DNA of 64,000 nt from NCBI GenBank assembly GCA_023461275.1, contig JAEYMI010000013.1:1-64000 (forward strand), read 5' to 3'. The notes below the pieces were generated by a model, which worked only from the letters and a program-made list of their open reading frames with translations, was not told the DNA's origin and searched no databases. Shown piece after piece: positions 37,588-46,079 of the stretch (within the stretch, counting starts at the first letter, position 1; each line of letters starts with the position of its first letter). Position numbers and translations under genes: made by a program. This stretch comes from Actinomycetes bacterium. Its GTDB lineage: Bacteria > Actinomycetota > Actinomycetes > Mycobacteriales > Mycobacteriaceae.

Positions 37588-38445
37588 TTGGGAGTTGTGC
37601 CAGGAATGGGCAATCTGCTGAAGCGGGTGTGGGCGTCGGCGCCGGTGTGGGCGTGGATCGTCATGATCGTCGGGGTGATCGTGCTTGTGACCGGACTCGT
37701 GATCTCGGGGAATCGCACCAGCGGGGCCAGTGACCCGTCGTCGGCGCCGGTAGCGGCCACCACGACCAGTGCCGCACCCGCACAGATCCCGGCCACGGTG
37801 AAATTCATCGACGAGGCCAAAGCCAATCCGAGCACACCGAAAACCATCGTTCTGCTGGGTGATTCGACGGGCGCGGCCACCGACGGCTGGGCCCCGGCAC
37901 TGGGTACCGCGATCAGCAAATCTCTCGATCGGCCGGTGGCCACCAAGTACTGGAATGCCGACACCAACGCGTACGGACCGATCGTCGGACTCGGTGAAGG
38001 CAAGAACGGCGCGATCGGATTCTGGAATGGCAGCGCCGCCGACGCCGACGCCGCGTACACGCAGAAGAATCTGTCGCAACTGATCCGCCCCGAGGTGACC
38101 CCGGATCTCATTCTGCTCAATTTCGGCCACACCGAGGATCAGTCGCAACCGCTCGCCCCGCAGATCCGGCCGTTGATCACCGCACTGAAAAAGAAGTATC
38201 CCAACGCCGATATCGCGGTTATCAAGCAGAATCCCTCGAAGTCGGGCTCGTCGAATCAGCTCTCGGGATACGCCGCCGATATGGACAGCCAAGGCATTCA
38301 GGTGATCGACGTCTATTCGTCGTTCCCCACCGGCGGAACGCAGTTGGCCGGGGTGATGTCCGACGACATCAATCCCAACGCCGCCGGCCAGCAGCTCTGG
38401 ACCAAAACCGTGCTCAGCGCCTTCGGATTGCCGACGCAGCAGTAG
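37588..38445 (+). CDS. Membrane-anchored SGNH/GDSL hydrolase
   Basis: 285 residues. TTG 37588 is preferred because AGGGGGAG lies 9 bases upstream; ATG 37606 is the alternative. One N-terminal helix (about 20-40), a Thr/Ala-rich linker, then LLGDSTGAATDGW (block I Ser) and NFGHTED; the expected C-terminal D-x-x-H is replaced by DDINPNAAGQQLW, so the His is absent. It may be a deacetylase/esterase with an altered triad or a binding protein. Confidence 0.75.
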   Translation: MGVVPGMGNLLKRVWASAPVWAWIVMIVGVIVLVTGLVISGNRTSGASDPSSAPVAATTTSAAPAQIPATVKFIDEAKANPSTPKTIVLLGDSTGAATDGWAPALGTAISKSLDRPVATKYWNADTNAYGPIVGLGEGKNGAIGFWNGSAADADAAYTQKNLSQLIRPEVTPDLILLNFGHTEDQSQPLAPQIRPLITALKKKYPNADIAVIKQNPSKSGSSNQLSGYAADMDSQGIQVIDVYSSFPTGGTQLAGVMSDDINPNAAGQQLWTKTVLSAFGLPTQQ

Positions 38446-38511
38446 GTTTCAGATCATCAGGTTTCAGCTCATCAGGTTTCGGATCGTCACTTCGGTGGTG
38501 ATCGACGCTGG

Positions 38512-38820
38512 TCAGCGCAGGCTGATCTTGTAGCGTCGGCCGAGTTCTATCCGACGACTGCGCTGCCACGCACGCACCAGGCCCGCCGCGGCGATCACGA
38601 ATGCCGCCACCGACAGCAGGTCGGATTCGGTGACGCCGTGCCGCACGGTGACCGAGAACAGCGATTGACCTTCGAGCGGCTTGTTCCAGATCAACCACGC
38701 CAGTCCCACAACAGTGAGCACAATCGACGACCGAATACTCGGCCGAGCCAGCGACCACGCACCGGACACAAAAAGCAGGTTCAGCAAAACCAACGCGTGA
38801 AATAGGTCGGGTGTGCGCAC
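38512..38820 (-). CDS. Small membrane protein of unknown function
   Basis: About 102 residues from a GTG at 38820 (GTG 38826 also possible), with three hydrophobic helices: LFHALVLLNLLFVSG, SIVLTVVGLAWLIW and SVAAFVIAAAGLVRAW. The tail is basic. The longer frame to 39084 overlaps the promoter of the mycolyltransferase gene and is Arg-rich, so I rejected it. Family not recognised. Confidence 0.6.
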   Translation of the reverse strand: MRTPDLFHALVLLNLLFVSGAWSLARPSIRSSIVLTVVGLAWLIWNKPLEGQSLFSVTVRHGVTESDLLSVAAFVIAAAGLVRAWQRSRRIELGRRYKISLR

Positions 38821-38961
38821 TTCCACATTATGGTCGACTGTCCAAATTGCTGCGGAGAGCACACGCTGGCGCTTACTATTTTGTGGAGCTGTGGTTCTTG
38901 ATCGAGAACGCCGTCGGGGCACACATTCGTTTGTTGTCACAGTAGGGGTGGGAGATTCGTC

Positions 38962-40392
38962 ATGCGTGCTGCCTGGATTCGACGTGCGGTGGCCGCGGCG
39001 GCCATCGGCGCGGGAACGTTGTTCGCCGGCGGTGTCGGGGCGACGCTCGCCGGTGAGGCCTCGGCGTTCCCGTCGGAGTGCCAAGACGCCGGCAAAGGTT
39101 CGCTCAGCTGCACTGTGCCGTCGGCAACGATGAAGTCGACGGCGACGGTGACCATCCGGCCCGGCACCCCGGTTCCCGGGAAGAAGACGCAGGCGATCTA
39201 CATCGTCGGCGCCGACGATTTCAAGCAGCGCGAGTTGATCTCGGCACAGTACGGGCCGGAGTACACGCTGGTGTCGGTCGAGTACGCCGAATCCGGCTGG
39301 GTGAGCGACTGGAAGTCGCCGCCGCGCGGCCTCGACGGCGGCACGTTCTGGAACCAGACCGGCGGCACGTACAACCCGCAGTGGGCGACGTTCATCGGCA
39401 CCGAGCTGCCCGCCTACCTCGACACCACCTTCGACGTCGCGCCGACCGGCAACGCGATCGTCGGACTCGGCGAATCAGGTGCGCAGGCAATCACTCTCGC
39501 GCTCGACAATCCGAAACTGTTCACCGTGGCCAACTCCATCGGCGGCTTCTACCAGACCGACAGCTCGCTCGGATACGCGTTGATCCCGACGATGCTGGCG
39601 CTGCGGCACGGCATCGTCAACGGGTTCAATGACTTGTGGGGCAACCCCTTTGACCCCAACAGCCGCTGGGCGGCGCACGATCCGTCGAAGCGCATCGGTG
39701 AGGCAAAGACCAACGGGCAGACCATCATCATCTCGGCGGGCAGTTCGCTCAACCCGGTCACTTATCTCTCGGCGCTGATGCTCAACCGGACCGTCGCTGC
39801 GCTGAATCTGCCGGTCAGCTTTGTCTACGGTTCCACCGGCAACGGCAGTCGGGAGGCCGCGCTGGTGAAGGCCGCGCTGACGAAGGGCACGCTCGCCAAG
39901 GTGGGTGGCTCGCCGACCGCCAACGTCGAGAAGGCGGTCTCGGAACTGTCGGTGAACCTGTCGGACTCCGCTGCCCCGACGGTGCTGACCGCGCCGGACA
40001 AGTCGGCTGCGTTGTCGAAGGCCGCGCCGTCTGCGGTACCTAGATCTACGGTTCCGGGTTCTGTTGCGCCGAGTTCTGCTGTACCGGGTCCTGTTGCGCC
40101 GAGTTCTGCTGCGCCGAGTTCTGCTGCGTCGGGTCCGGGTGCGGCGGCTCCGAGTGCTGCCGCGGGATCGAGTGCGGGGTCGGGGTCGGCGGACACCCCT
40201 GCGACGCCTTCGGGGTCGGCGCCGTCGGGATCTGCGCCTTTGGGGTCAGCGCCGTCGGATGCGCCGGCCGGAGCGGTGCCGGACAAGCCGGTGGCCTCGG
40301 TGCCCGAGCCCGCGTCAGCACCGTCGTCGACGTCGGATTCAGATGGCACCACCAGCACCGATACTGCCGGGTCGGACCCTTCTGCGGGTTGA
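38962..40392 (+). CDS. Antigen 85/mycolyltransferase-like exported protein with low-complexity tail
   Basis: 476 residues with GGGAG upstream. A signal peptide ends near ASAFPSEC. The alpha/beta-hydrolase core matches mycolyltransferases: AESGWVSDW, GLGESGAQAI (nucleophile Ser172), SRWAAHDPSKRI. The C-terminal NGTHSW-type segment that supplies the catalytic His in Ag85 enzymes is not visible. From about 345 the protein is an Ala/Pro/Ser/Gly repeat tail. It may be an inactive paralogue or use another His. Mycolyltransferases esterify trehalose and arabinogalactan with mycolates in the cell wall. Confidence 0.8.
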   Translation: MRAAWIRRAVAAAAIGAGTLFAGGVGATLAGEASAFPSECQDAGKGSLSCTVPSATMKSTATVTIRPGTPVPGKKTQAIYIVGADDFKQRELISAQYGPEYTLVSVEYAESGWVSDWKSPPRGLDGGTFWNQTGGTYNPQWATFIGTELPAYLDTTFDVAPTGNAIVGLGESGAQAITLALDNPKLFTVANSIGGFYQTDSSLGYALIPTMLALRHGIVNGFNDLWGNPFDPNSRWAAHDPSKRIGEAKTNGQTIIISAGSSLNPVTYLSALMLNRTVAALNLPVSFVYGSTGNGSREAALVKAALTKGTLAKVGGSPTANVEKAVSELSVNLSDSAAPTVLTAPDKSAALSKAAPSAVPRSTVPGSVAPSSAVPGPVAPSSAAPSSAASGPGAAAPSAAAGSSAGSGSADTPATPSGSAPSGSAPLGSAPSDAPAGAVPDKPVASVPEPASAPSSTSDSDGTTSTDTAGSDPSAG

Positions 40393-40404
40393 GCGAGGTG
40401 GGGT

Positions 40405-40492
40405 TCCCGCGGGTTGGGTAGCGTCCGAGCGCACGTTCCGGCGGGTTGAGTAGCGTCCGAGCACAGCGAGGCCGCGTATCGAAACCCAGTAC
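40405..40492 (+). repeat. Dispersed GAGTAGCGTCCGAGC repeat, two partial units
   Basis: GGGTTGGGTAGCGTCCGAGC is followed by GGGTTGAGTAGCGTCCGAGC, then CAGCGAGGCCGCGTATCGAA. The same family is seen at 10893-10951 and 63766-63846. It lies between the mycolyltransferase-like gene and the SanA-like gene. Confidence 0.6.
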
Positions 40493-40589
40493 CCCGTTCG
40501 GCGTACACCCGGCATGGGCATCGTCACATTTTGCGCGACTAAGCACTCCTCCACACGCCGCTCACAGATTGGTGCGGTAGGAAAGATTC

Positions 40590-41201
40590 GTGTCGCCTCA
40601 GTCCAGCCGTCGTCGACGCAGGGTCCGCAACGTCTTCTTCGGGGTGATTGTGGTGATGACGATCGGCGCCCTAGTGGCCGGCGTCGTGGCGTACAACCTG
40701 TTCTACCGAGACCACTCCACCCAACCGTTACGACCGGCCGATGCCATCATCGTGCTCGGCGGCGAACACGACGGCCGCGAGGATTACGGACTGCAACTGG
40801 CTCGCGAAGGCTATTCGACGTCGAAGACGGTGCTGATCTCCAACCCCGACCTGCCCTACCACGCCCGCACCAAGTGGTCGACGGACCTGATGAACCGGAT
40901 CTGCGGACCGCAGCCCGGCCTCGAGGTGATCTGCTTCCCGCCGGTGCCGTCGACGACCCGTGGCGAGGCGATGTTCACCCAGAAGATAGCCAAGGAACGC
41001 GGCTGGAAATCGGTGATCGTGATCAGCTGGCGCTATCACTTGGTGCGCGCCCGGTACATTTTCGGGCAGTGCTTCGACGGCGACGTCGAGTTGGCTGCCG
41101 TCCCCCGCGATTACGGGAAGTCCATCCGACGCTGGACCTACACCACGCTCTACCAGTACGCCGGACTCACCAAAGCGGCGATTCTCGGGTGCGAGAAGTA
41201 A
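40590..41201 (+). CDS. SanA/YdcF (DUF218) family membrane protein
   Basis: 203 residues from GTG 40590 with AGGAAAG upstream. One N-terminal helix (about 14-36), then PADAIIVLGGEHDGRED, TRGEAMFTQKIAKERGW and VISWRYHLVRARYIF, which are DUF218 hallmarks. Such proteins are linked to envelope polymer assembly and vancomycin resistance in other bacteria; the exact reaction is unknown. Confidence 0.88.
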   Translation: MSPQSSRRRRRVRNVFFGVIVVMTIGALVAGVVAYNLFYRDHSTQPLRPADAIIVLGGEHDGREDYGLQLAREGYSTSKTVLISNPDLPYHARTKWSTDLMNRICGPQPGLEVICFPPVPSTTRGEAMFTQKIAKERGWKSVIVISWRYHLVRARYIFGQCFDGDVELAAVPRDYGKSIRRWTYTTLYQYAGLTKAAILGCEK

Positions 41202-41215
41202 TTCGGCTCGCTCGC

Positions 41216-41292
41216 GTGACACAGCCTCGGTAGCACAGCGAGGCGGACGAGATAATTGACGCCCCGACGCCGTGCCACCGAGTTTGTGCCAC
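41216..41292. repeat. Dispersed ~76-bp palindromic element, copy 3
   Basis: GTGACACAGCCTCGGTAGC at the left, GCCACCGAGTTTGTGCCA at the right, interior GGCGGACGAGATAATTGACG. Directly behind it is a copy of the last codons of the Clp_N gene (41300-41345). Confidence 0.85.
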
Positions 41293-41516
41293 AGTTTTCG
41301 AGACCTCGTCGCCCGTTTCAGGCACTTCGACATCAGGCGCGAGTCGCAAAGTACTCGGCGCCGCGGGTCGCTAGCACTCGGCTCGCTGGTCGAGTAGGTC
41401 GGCTTGCCGGTCGAGTAGGTCGGCTCGCCCACGCGCCCGCAGGCTTCTCGATCAGCAAGTGCCGCAGAGCAATTCGAGGCCACAGGCCCGTCTCTATATA
41501 CCGACCCAAGGGCGGG

Positions 41517-41592
41517 GTGACACAGCCTCGGTGACACAGCGACACAAACGACATAGTTGACGTCCCGTGACTCTCCCACCGAGTCTGTGTCA
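41517..41592. repeat. Dispersed ~76-bp palindromic element, copy 4
   Basis: GTGACACAGCCTCGGTGAC at the left, CCCACCGAGTCTGTGTCA at the right, interior ACGACATAGTTGACG. It is followed by TTTTCGAGACCTCGG-type sequence shared with copies 3 and 5. Confidence 0.85.
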
Positions 41593-41687
41593 AGAGTTTT
41601 CGAGACCTCGGCGTTTCTAGACCTCGGCCTTCTAGACCTCGACACCCCTATCAGGCACCACGACTCCCGCAGTGGCCCCCGGGCGCA

Positions 41688-41762
41688 CGACACAGCCTCG
41701 GTGGCACAGCGACGCGGACGAGATAATTGACGCCGCGACGCCGTGCCACCGAGTTTGTGCCG
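41688..41762. repeat. Dispersed ~76-bp palindromic element, copy 5
   Basis: ACGACACAGCCTCGGTGGC at the left and GCCACCGAGTTTGTGC at the right; the interior is nearly identical to copy 3. It sits 36 bp beyond the stop of the Clp_N gene, where a terminator is expected. Confidence 0.85.
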
Positions 41763-41798
41763 CAGATTTTCTAGACCTCGGCTTCCAAAACTCAGCCT

Positions 41799-42770
41799 TT
41801 AGACCTCGGCACCCGTTTCGGGCACTTCGACGTCGGGCAGCGATGCGAGGACCGCGGCCTTCAGGTTGTCGACGGTGGTGGCCGATTCGATCACCGCCCG
41901 CGACGCCGCGTCACCGACGTCGAGGATGCCCAGCAGCAGGTACTCGGGGCGGAACCGGGAATCGTTGCGCTGCTTGGCAATTGCCAGACCAGCGACCAAC
42001 GCGTCGCGGGTGACGCCAGCAAAGCGGGGCCGCGAACCACGACCACGCGGACCGCGCCGACCGCGGCCGGGCTCCCACGGACCGTCGAATCCCTCGGGTC
42101 CGCCGGGACCACCAGGGCCGAAGCCGCCGGGTCCACCGGGACCAAAACCGGGTCCGCCCGGCCCGAAACCGGGACCACCAGGGCCGAAGCCGCCAGGTCC
42201 ACCGGGACCGAAACCGCCAGGCCCGAAACCGCCAGGCCCGAAACCGGGACCGCCCTCAACGGGGCCGTCACCAAATGGGCCGCAGCCCTCGCCGCGGCGT
42301 CCGCCACGACGATGCGGGCCGTGGCCATGACCGCGTCCGGGGTGATGCCCCCGACCGCGTCCCCGACCACGTCCGCGACCGGACGGACGATCGCGTTCAC
42401 CCCACCCCTCGGTGAGGTCGTCGCCGAAGCGCGTGCGAACCGCTTCGCGGAGCGTGTCGAGGTCGATTCCGATGCTGCGCAACGCTTCTCGATCCTCGGA
42501 GTAGCGCTGTTGCGCGGACTCCTGGGCATAGTCGGCGTCGGCCTCGGGATCGGCGACATCGCGTTCGGCATGGTAGGCGCGCACGGCGTCGCGTGCGGTG
42601 GCCAGGGTCAGCCCCTGCTCACCGAGCACGCCGAACAGCGGGCTGCGGGCATTGCAGAGCATGCCCAGAATCAGGTGATCGTTGCCGAGTTGGCGGTGAC
42701 CGAGGTCGCCCGCCTCCTGCATCGCAAAGCTCACCAGTATTTTGTCTTCGCGTGTGAATCGCTCAAACAT
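41799..42770 (-). CDS. Clp_N-domain protein with Gly/Pro-rich insert (no ATPase)
   Basis: 323 residues from ATG 42770 (GGAGAAAG upstream). Residues 1-110 and about 255-323 are two Clp_N (ClpA/ClpC N-terminal) repeats: MFERFTREDKILVSFAMQEA with LGNDHLILGML, and GVTRDALVAGLAIAKQR with RPEYLLLGIL. Between them lies an Arg/Gly-, then GFGPGGPG-repetitive linker. There is no AAA+ module, so it may be an adaptor or stress protein. It follows a small HTH gene by 29 nt and is probably co-regulated with it. Confidence 0.87.
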   Translation of the reverse strand: MFERFTREDKILVSFAMQEAGDLGHRQLGNDHLILGMLCNARSPLFGVLGEQGLTLATARDAVRAYHAERDVADPEADADYAQESAQQRYSEDREALRSIGIDLDTLREAVRTRFGDDLTEGWGERDRPSGRGRGRGRGRGHHPGRGHGHGPHRRGGRRGEGCGPFGDGPVEGGPGFGPGGFGPGGFGPGGPGGFGPGGPGFGPGGPGFGPGGPGGFGPGGPGGPEGFDGPWEPGRGRRGPRGRGSRPRFAGVTRDALVAGLAIAKQRNDSRFRPEYLLLGILDVGDAASRAVIESATTVDNLKAAVLASLPDVEVPETGAEV

Positions 42771-42799
42771 GGTCTTTCTCCTTCTTGCCCGTGACATGG

Positions 42800-43054
42800 T
42801 CATCGGCTCTCGCCTCCGGGCTCTCGATGTGAATGTTTTTGATGCACGGCCTGGCGGCTGATCTGCAGGACCTCTGCGATCGCCTGCCAGCTCCATCCGT
42901 TTCGCCGAGCGTTGGCCACGTGAACCTCTTCGAGTCGGTCGGCCAGGGTCCGCAGGGCGCGGACCGCGGCGAGACCCTCGGCGGGATCGTCACTGGCAGC
43001 GGCCCCGGCAATATCGTCCGGGCCCGCCTCGGTTGGCGTATGGTCGTCGTGCAT
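42800..43054 (-). CDS. Small helix-turn-helix regulator paired with the Clp_N protein
   Basis: 84 residues. An acidic N-terminus is followed by LADRLEEVHVANARRNGWSWQAIAEVLQISRQAVHQKH, a sigma-region-4/HTH-like recognition helix pair. Such small HTH proteins commonly precede Clp_N-domain genes in actinobacteria. The upstream palindrome at 43083-43104 suggests autoregulation. The ATG lies directly behind a promoter, so the mRNA is probably leaderless. Confidence 0.83.
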   Translation of the reverse strand: MHDDHTPTEAGPDDIAGAAASDDPAEGLAAVRALRTLADRLEEVHVANARRNGWSWQAIAEVLQISRQAVHQKHSHREPGGESR

Positions 43055-43055
43055 G

Positions 43056-43104
43056 GTGTCAGGTTATGTTGACGTCCAGCCCGTTGTCAACATTTCTTGA
43101 CAAC
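43056..43104 (-). promoter_or_regulatory. Promoter and operator of the HTH/Clp_N operon
   Basis: On the minus strand GTTGTCAA - GAAATG - TTGACAAC is a perfect 8-bp inverted repeat (43083-43104). Its second arm contains TTGACA, which with CATAAC 16 bases further forms a sigma-A-like -35/-10. The -10 ends 8 bases before the ATG at 43054. A third half-site (GTCAACAT) overlaps the -10. A repressor bound here would block transcription. Confidence 0.65.
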
Positions 43105-43249
43105 ATTTTTCTCTGGGTTCGCTGGGGACGCCTGGATTCCCCTTTTCGACCGATCGTTTTCGACGTCGAACTGCCCTAGCGTCAGATAGATGTCGCCTGG
43201 CGGGTCGGGCACAAGCGGCATCGAGAGGGACGACGCCGAGGGGACGACC

Positions 43250-43555
43250 ATGTCGAGCCGGATGCACCGGCCGCGGCTCAGCGACCGCGAGATCGAGGTG
43301 CTGCTGCGGTGGCTGTGCTGCGAGACCAAGGAGCGCGCGGCGTCGGAACTATTCATCAGACCGTCGACGGTCAATACCCACCTGCGGCGCATCCGCGACA
43401 AGTACCGCGAGGCCGGCCGGCCCGCCTACACCAAGATCGAACTGCTGGTGCGGGCCGTCGAAGACGGTCACATCACCCTCGACGACGTCACCAGCCGGGT
43501 CAACGCGCGGCTGTCGGGGGCGTCAGCCGCCGCTCATTCAGAACTCACTCGCTGA
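43250..43555 (+). CDS. LuxR-type HTH protein without receiver domain
   Basis: 101 residues from ATG 43250, preceded by GAGGGGA; the upstream ATG at 43190 lacks a ribosome site. RLSDREIEVLLRWLCCETKE and FIRPSTVNTHLRRIRDKY are a LuxR/NarL HTH. No receiver or sensor domain is attached. It faces away from the Clp_N operon and its 3' end overlaps the convergent ABC permease gene by 11 bp. Confidence 0.82.
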   Translation: MSSRMHRPRLSDREIEVLLRWLCCETKERAASELFIRPSTVNTHLRRIRDKYREAGRPAYTKIELLVRAVEDGHITLDDVTSRVNARLSGASAAAHSELTR

Positions 43556-46079
43556 GGATCGACTCGCTGATGTTCATCCGGGCTGCCCGCGCGGCCGGGA
43601 ACAGCGACCCGACGATGCAGAGCACGAAGGCCACTGAGACGAACAGCAGGGTCGACGGGCGCGGCGAGTACTGAACGTCGATTGACGTTGTGGCGGTAAG
43701 GATTTTGTCGGCCAGGAAGTGCAGGCCCGATCCCATGATGAGGCCGAGAGCCGAGCCGACGACCGCGATGCCGGCGGCTTCGGCGAGCACCATGCGCGAG
43801 ACGAATCGTCGGGACGCGCCCATCGCGCGCAGCACCCCGAGTTCTCGACGACGCTCGATCACCGACAGCAACAACGTATTCAGCAACGCGATGGCCGCGG
43901 CGACGGCGACGATCCACTGGATCGCGACGGTGAACGAACCCGACGCCTCGGCCTGCGCCTGCGTCGCCGCGAGCGCCTCGGCACCCGAATAGACGTGCAG
44001 CACTTTGCCTCCCGGCGACGGATTGGCTGCGGCGATCCGTTCGAGGTCACGCCGGACGGCGTCAGGGTTGGCGTCGGGTGCGGTGAGAACCTGCAGGTAA
44101 GTGTTGCCGGGGCGGCCGAACCATTCGGCGATCCGGCTCGACGCGATGGCCGCGGTCCCGGAGTTCAGGGCGACGTAGTCGACGGTGTCGCGGACCACCA
44201 CGTCGCGGTAGCCGCTCGGGGTGGCCAGCCGCAGCGTGTCGCCGGTGGTCACGTCCAAGGTGCGGGCGAGGATGTTGGATAAAAGGATTCCGTCGCCGGC
44301 CAGCACCTGGCGCGACGCCTCGGGGGTGGCCTTGCGCAGGAACGGCGCAGTGGAACCGGGCAGAAGTCCTTGCAGCAGAACCTGATCGGCGCCGACGTTG
44401 ACGTTCATCCATTGTCCGCCGATCACGTCGTTTACGCCCGGGACGGCACGCACCTGCGCCTCCACCGGGTCCGGCAGGACAGGGCCAAGCGGCACTTCGT
44501 ATTTGGTGGTCGATGACACGTAGAAGTTCGGTGCACCGAGTCCGTCGAGTGAGGTGGAAATCGACGACACCAGGTTGTCGAGCGCGCCGGAGGTTCCCAT
44601 GCCGACGGTCACGGCGACCGCGACGGTCATCAACGTCGCCCAGGCCCGACGAGGAGCGCGGTCGGTGTTGACCGACGCCAGCCGGCCCGGCCCACCGAAC
44701 ACCTTTGACACCCAGAACACCAGTCGCACAAGCGGATTGGTCAGGGCGAAGCAGATGAACAGCACACCGACGGCGAATACCGCGCCGGCGATGATGGCTG
44801 GCCGGTCGGGTATGCGGGTGGCCATGAACCACGACGCGATCACCAGTGCCACTCCCCCGACGGCGGCCGCGACGATCAGCTTGCCGCGGCGTGGTGCGGC
44901 GTCGGCGACCTCGCCGGTGGTCATCGCCTCCACCGGCGACACCGCGAACACCGACCGTGCCGCCAGGGACGTCGCCGCCACACACGCGATGACGCAGGCG
45001 ATCACCGCGAGGATCGGCGCATACAGCGGCAGGTGGTAGGTGATCAGCGGTCCGGCGGCGTTCGACTCGTCGCGCGGCAGGCGGCCGATGGCCCACTGCC
45101 CGGCCAGGATGCCGACAGGCACGCCGAGCAGGCCGCCGACCAGCCCGAACAGCGCCGCCTCGCCCAGCATGTCGCTGACGAGATGAATGCGTTTGGCGCC
45201 CAACGCGCGGATCATCGCCAACGACTGTCGACGCGACGCCACCGCCATGTTCATCGTGTTGAACACCAGGAACGCGGCGATCACCAGTGAGATCAACGAG
45301 ACGAGCAGCGTCGAATCACGGGTCACACTGCTGGCCGTTTCGGCTTGTGCGGCACGGAAATCGGGGTCGACGACGACGGCCCGGCCGTCGACGACCCGCT
45401 GCACGTCGGTGCGCAGCGCGGTCAGGTCGGTACCCGGGCGGGCGACGATGAGTGCGGAGTCGACCCGGCCGTCGCGTCCGGCAAGTCGTTGCGCGAGACC
45501 GAGATAGGCGAAGATGAAGTTGCCGCCGGACAGGACGGCGGCGTCGGCATCGTCGGCGACGTCGACCACCCGAACGGTGGTGCCGTTGACGTCGATGCGC
45601 TGACCTTTGCGGAATCCCGTTGCCGCGCCCACGATCACGCCGTCGTCGATGTCGCTCTCGGTGAAGCCGGGGCCACCTCCGCCGGCGGAGACCGCTTGCT
45701 TGAGCTGATCCGACAGCGCGGTGATCCGAAAGTCCGAGCCCAGCAGGGTGATGGTTCGGCCGTTGATCGTCAGCGGCCCACGGATCAGTGGGACAACGGT
45801 TTTGGCGGCGGGGACGTCACGTCGGATGTCGGTGACCACGGCCTCGTCGACGCCGGAGTCGGCGATGGCGGCGACCTCGAGGTCGGCGCTGCCGGAGATG
45901 GCGGCGTTGAAGGCGCGCACCGATTCGGTGAGTGAACCGTAGGTGCCGAGTACCGCGATCAGCAGCGCCGACGCCACGACGACCACGAAAAGTGATGTCA
46001 GGACTCGTAACCGGTGGGTGCGGATCTCGCGCAGGTTGAGCACGCGGATGCGGTTGAGGCCGGCAAGGAGCCCTTTCAC
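43545..46079 (-). CDS. ABC transporter permease, FtsX/MacB-like, two FtsX domains
   Basis: 844 residues. Helix 1 near 25-45 is followed by an extracytoplasmic MacB_PCD-like domain, three helices with the FNTMNMAVASRRQSLAMIRALGA motif, a middle helix set, a second extracytoplasmic domain and a final FtsX unit (NTLLLSVIERRRELGVLRAMGA). This is the layout of LolC/DevC-type exporters used for lipoproteins, lipids or peptides. GTG 46079 overlaps the ATPase stop (GTGA). Confidence 0.93.
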   Translation of the reverse strand: MKGLLAGLNRIRVLNLREIRTHRLRVLTSLFVVVVASALLIAVLGTYGSLTESVRAFNAAISGSADLEVAAIADSGVDEAVVTDIRRDVPAAKTVVPLIRGPLTINGRTITLLGSDFRITALSDQLKQAVSAGGGGPGFTESDIDDGVIVGAATGFRKGQRIDVNGTTVRVVDVADDADAAVLSGGNFIFAYLGLAQRLAGRDGRVDSALIVARPGTDLTALRTDVQRVVDGRAVVVDPDFRAAQAETASSVTRDSTLLVSLISLVIAAFLVFNTMNMAVASRRQSLAMIRALGAKRIHLVSDMLGEAALFGLVGGLLGVPVGILAGQWAIGRLPRDESNAAGPLITYHLPLYAPILAVIACVIACVAATSLAARSVFAVSPVEAMTTGEVADAAPRRGKLIVAAAVGGVALVIASWFMATRIPDRPAIIAGAVFAVGVLFICFALTNPLVRLVFWVSKVFGGPGRLASVNTDRAPRRAWATLMTVAVAVTVGMGTSGALDNLVSSISTSLDGLGAPNFYVSSTTKYEVPLGPVLPDPVEAQVRAVPGVNDVIGGQWMNVNVGADQVLLQGLLPGSTAPFLRKATPEASRQVLAGDGILLSNILARTLDVTTGDTLRLATPSGYRDVVVRDTVDYVALNSGTAAIASSRIAEWFGRPGNTYLQVLTAPDANPDAVRRDLERIAAANPSPGGKVLHVYSGAEALAATQAQAEASGSFTVAIQWIVAVAAAIALLNTLLLSVIERRRELGVLRAMGASRRFVSRMVLAEAAGIAVVGSALGLIMGSGLHFLADKILTATTSIDVQYSPRPSTLLFVSVAFVLCIVGSLFPAARAARMNISESILSE

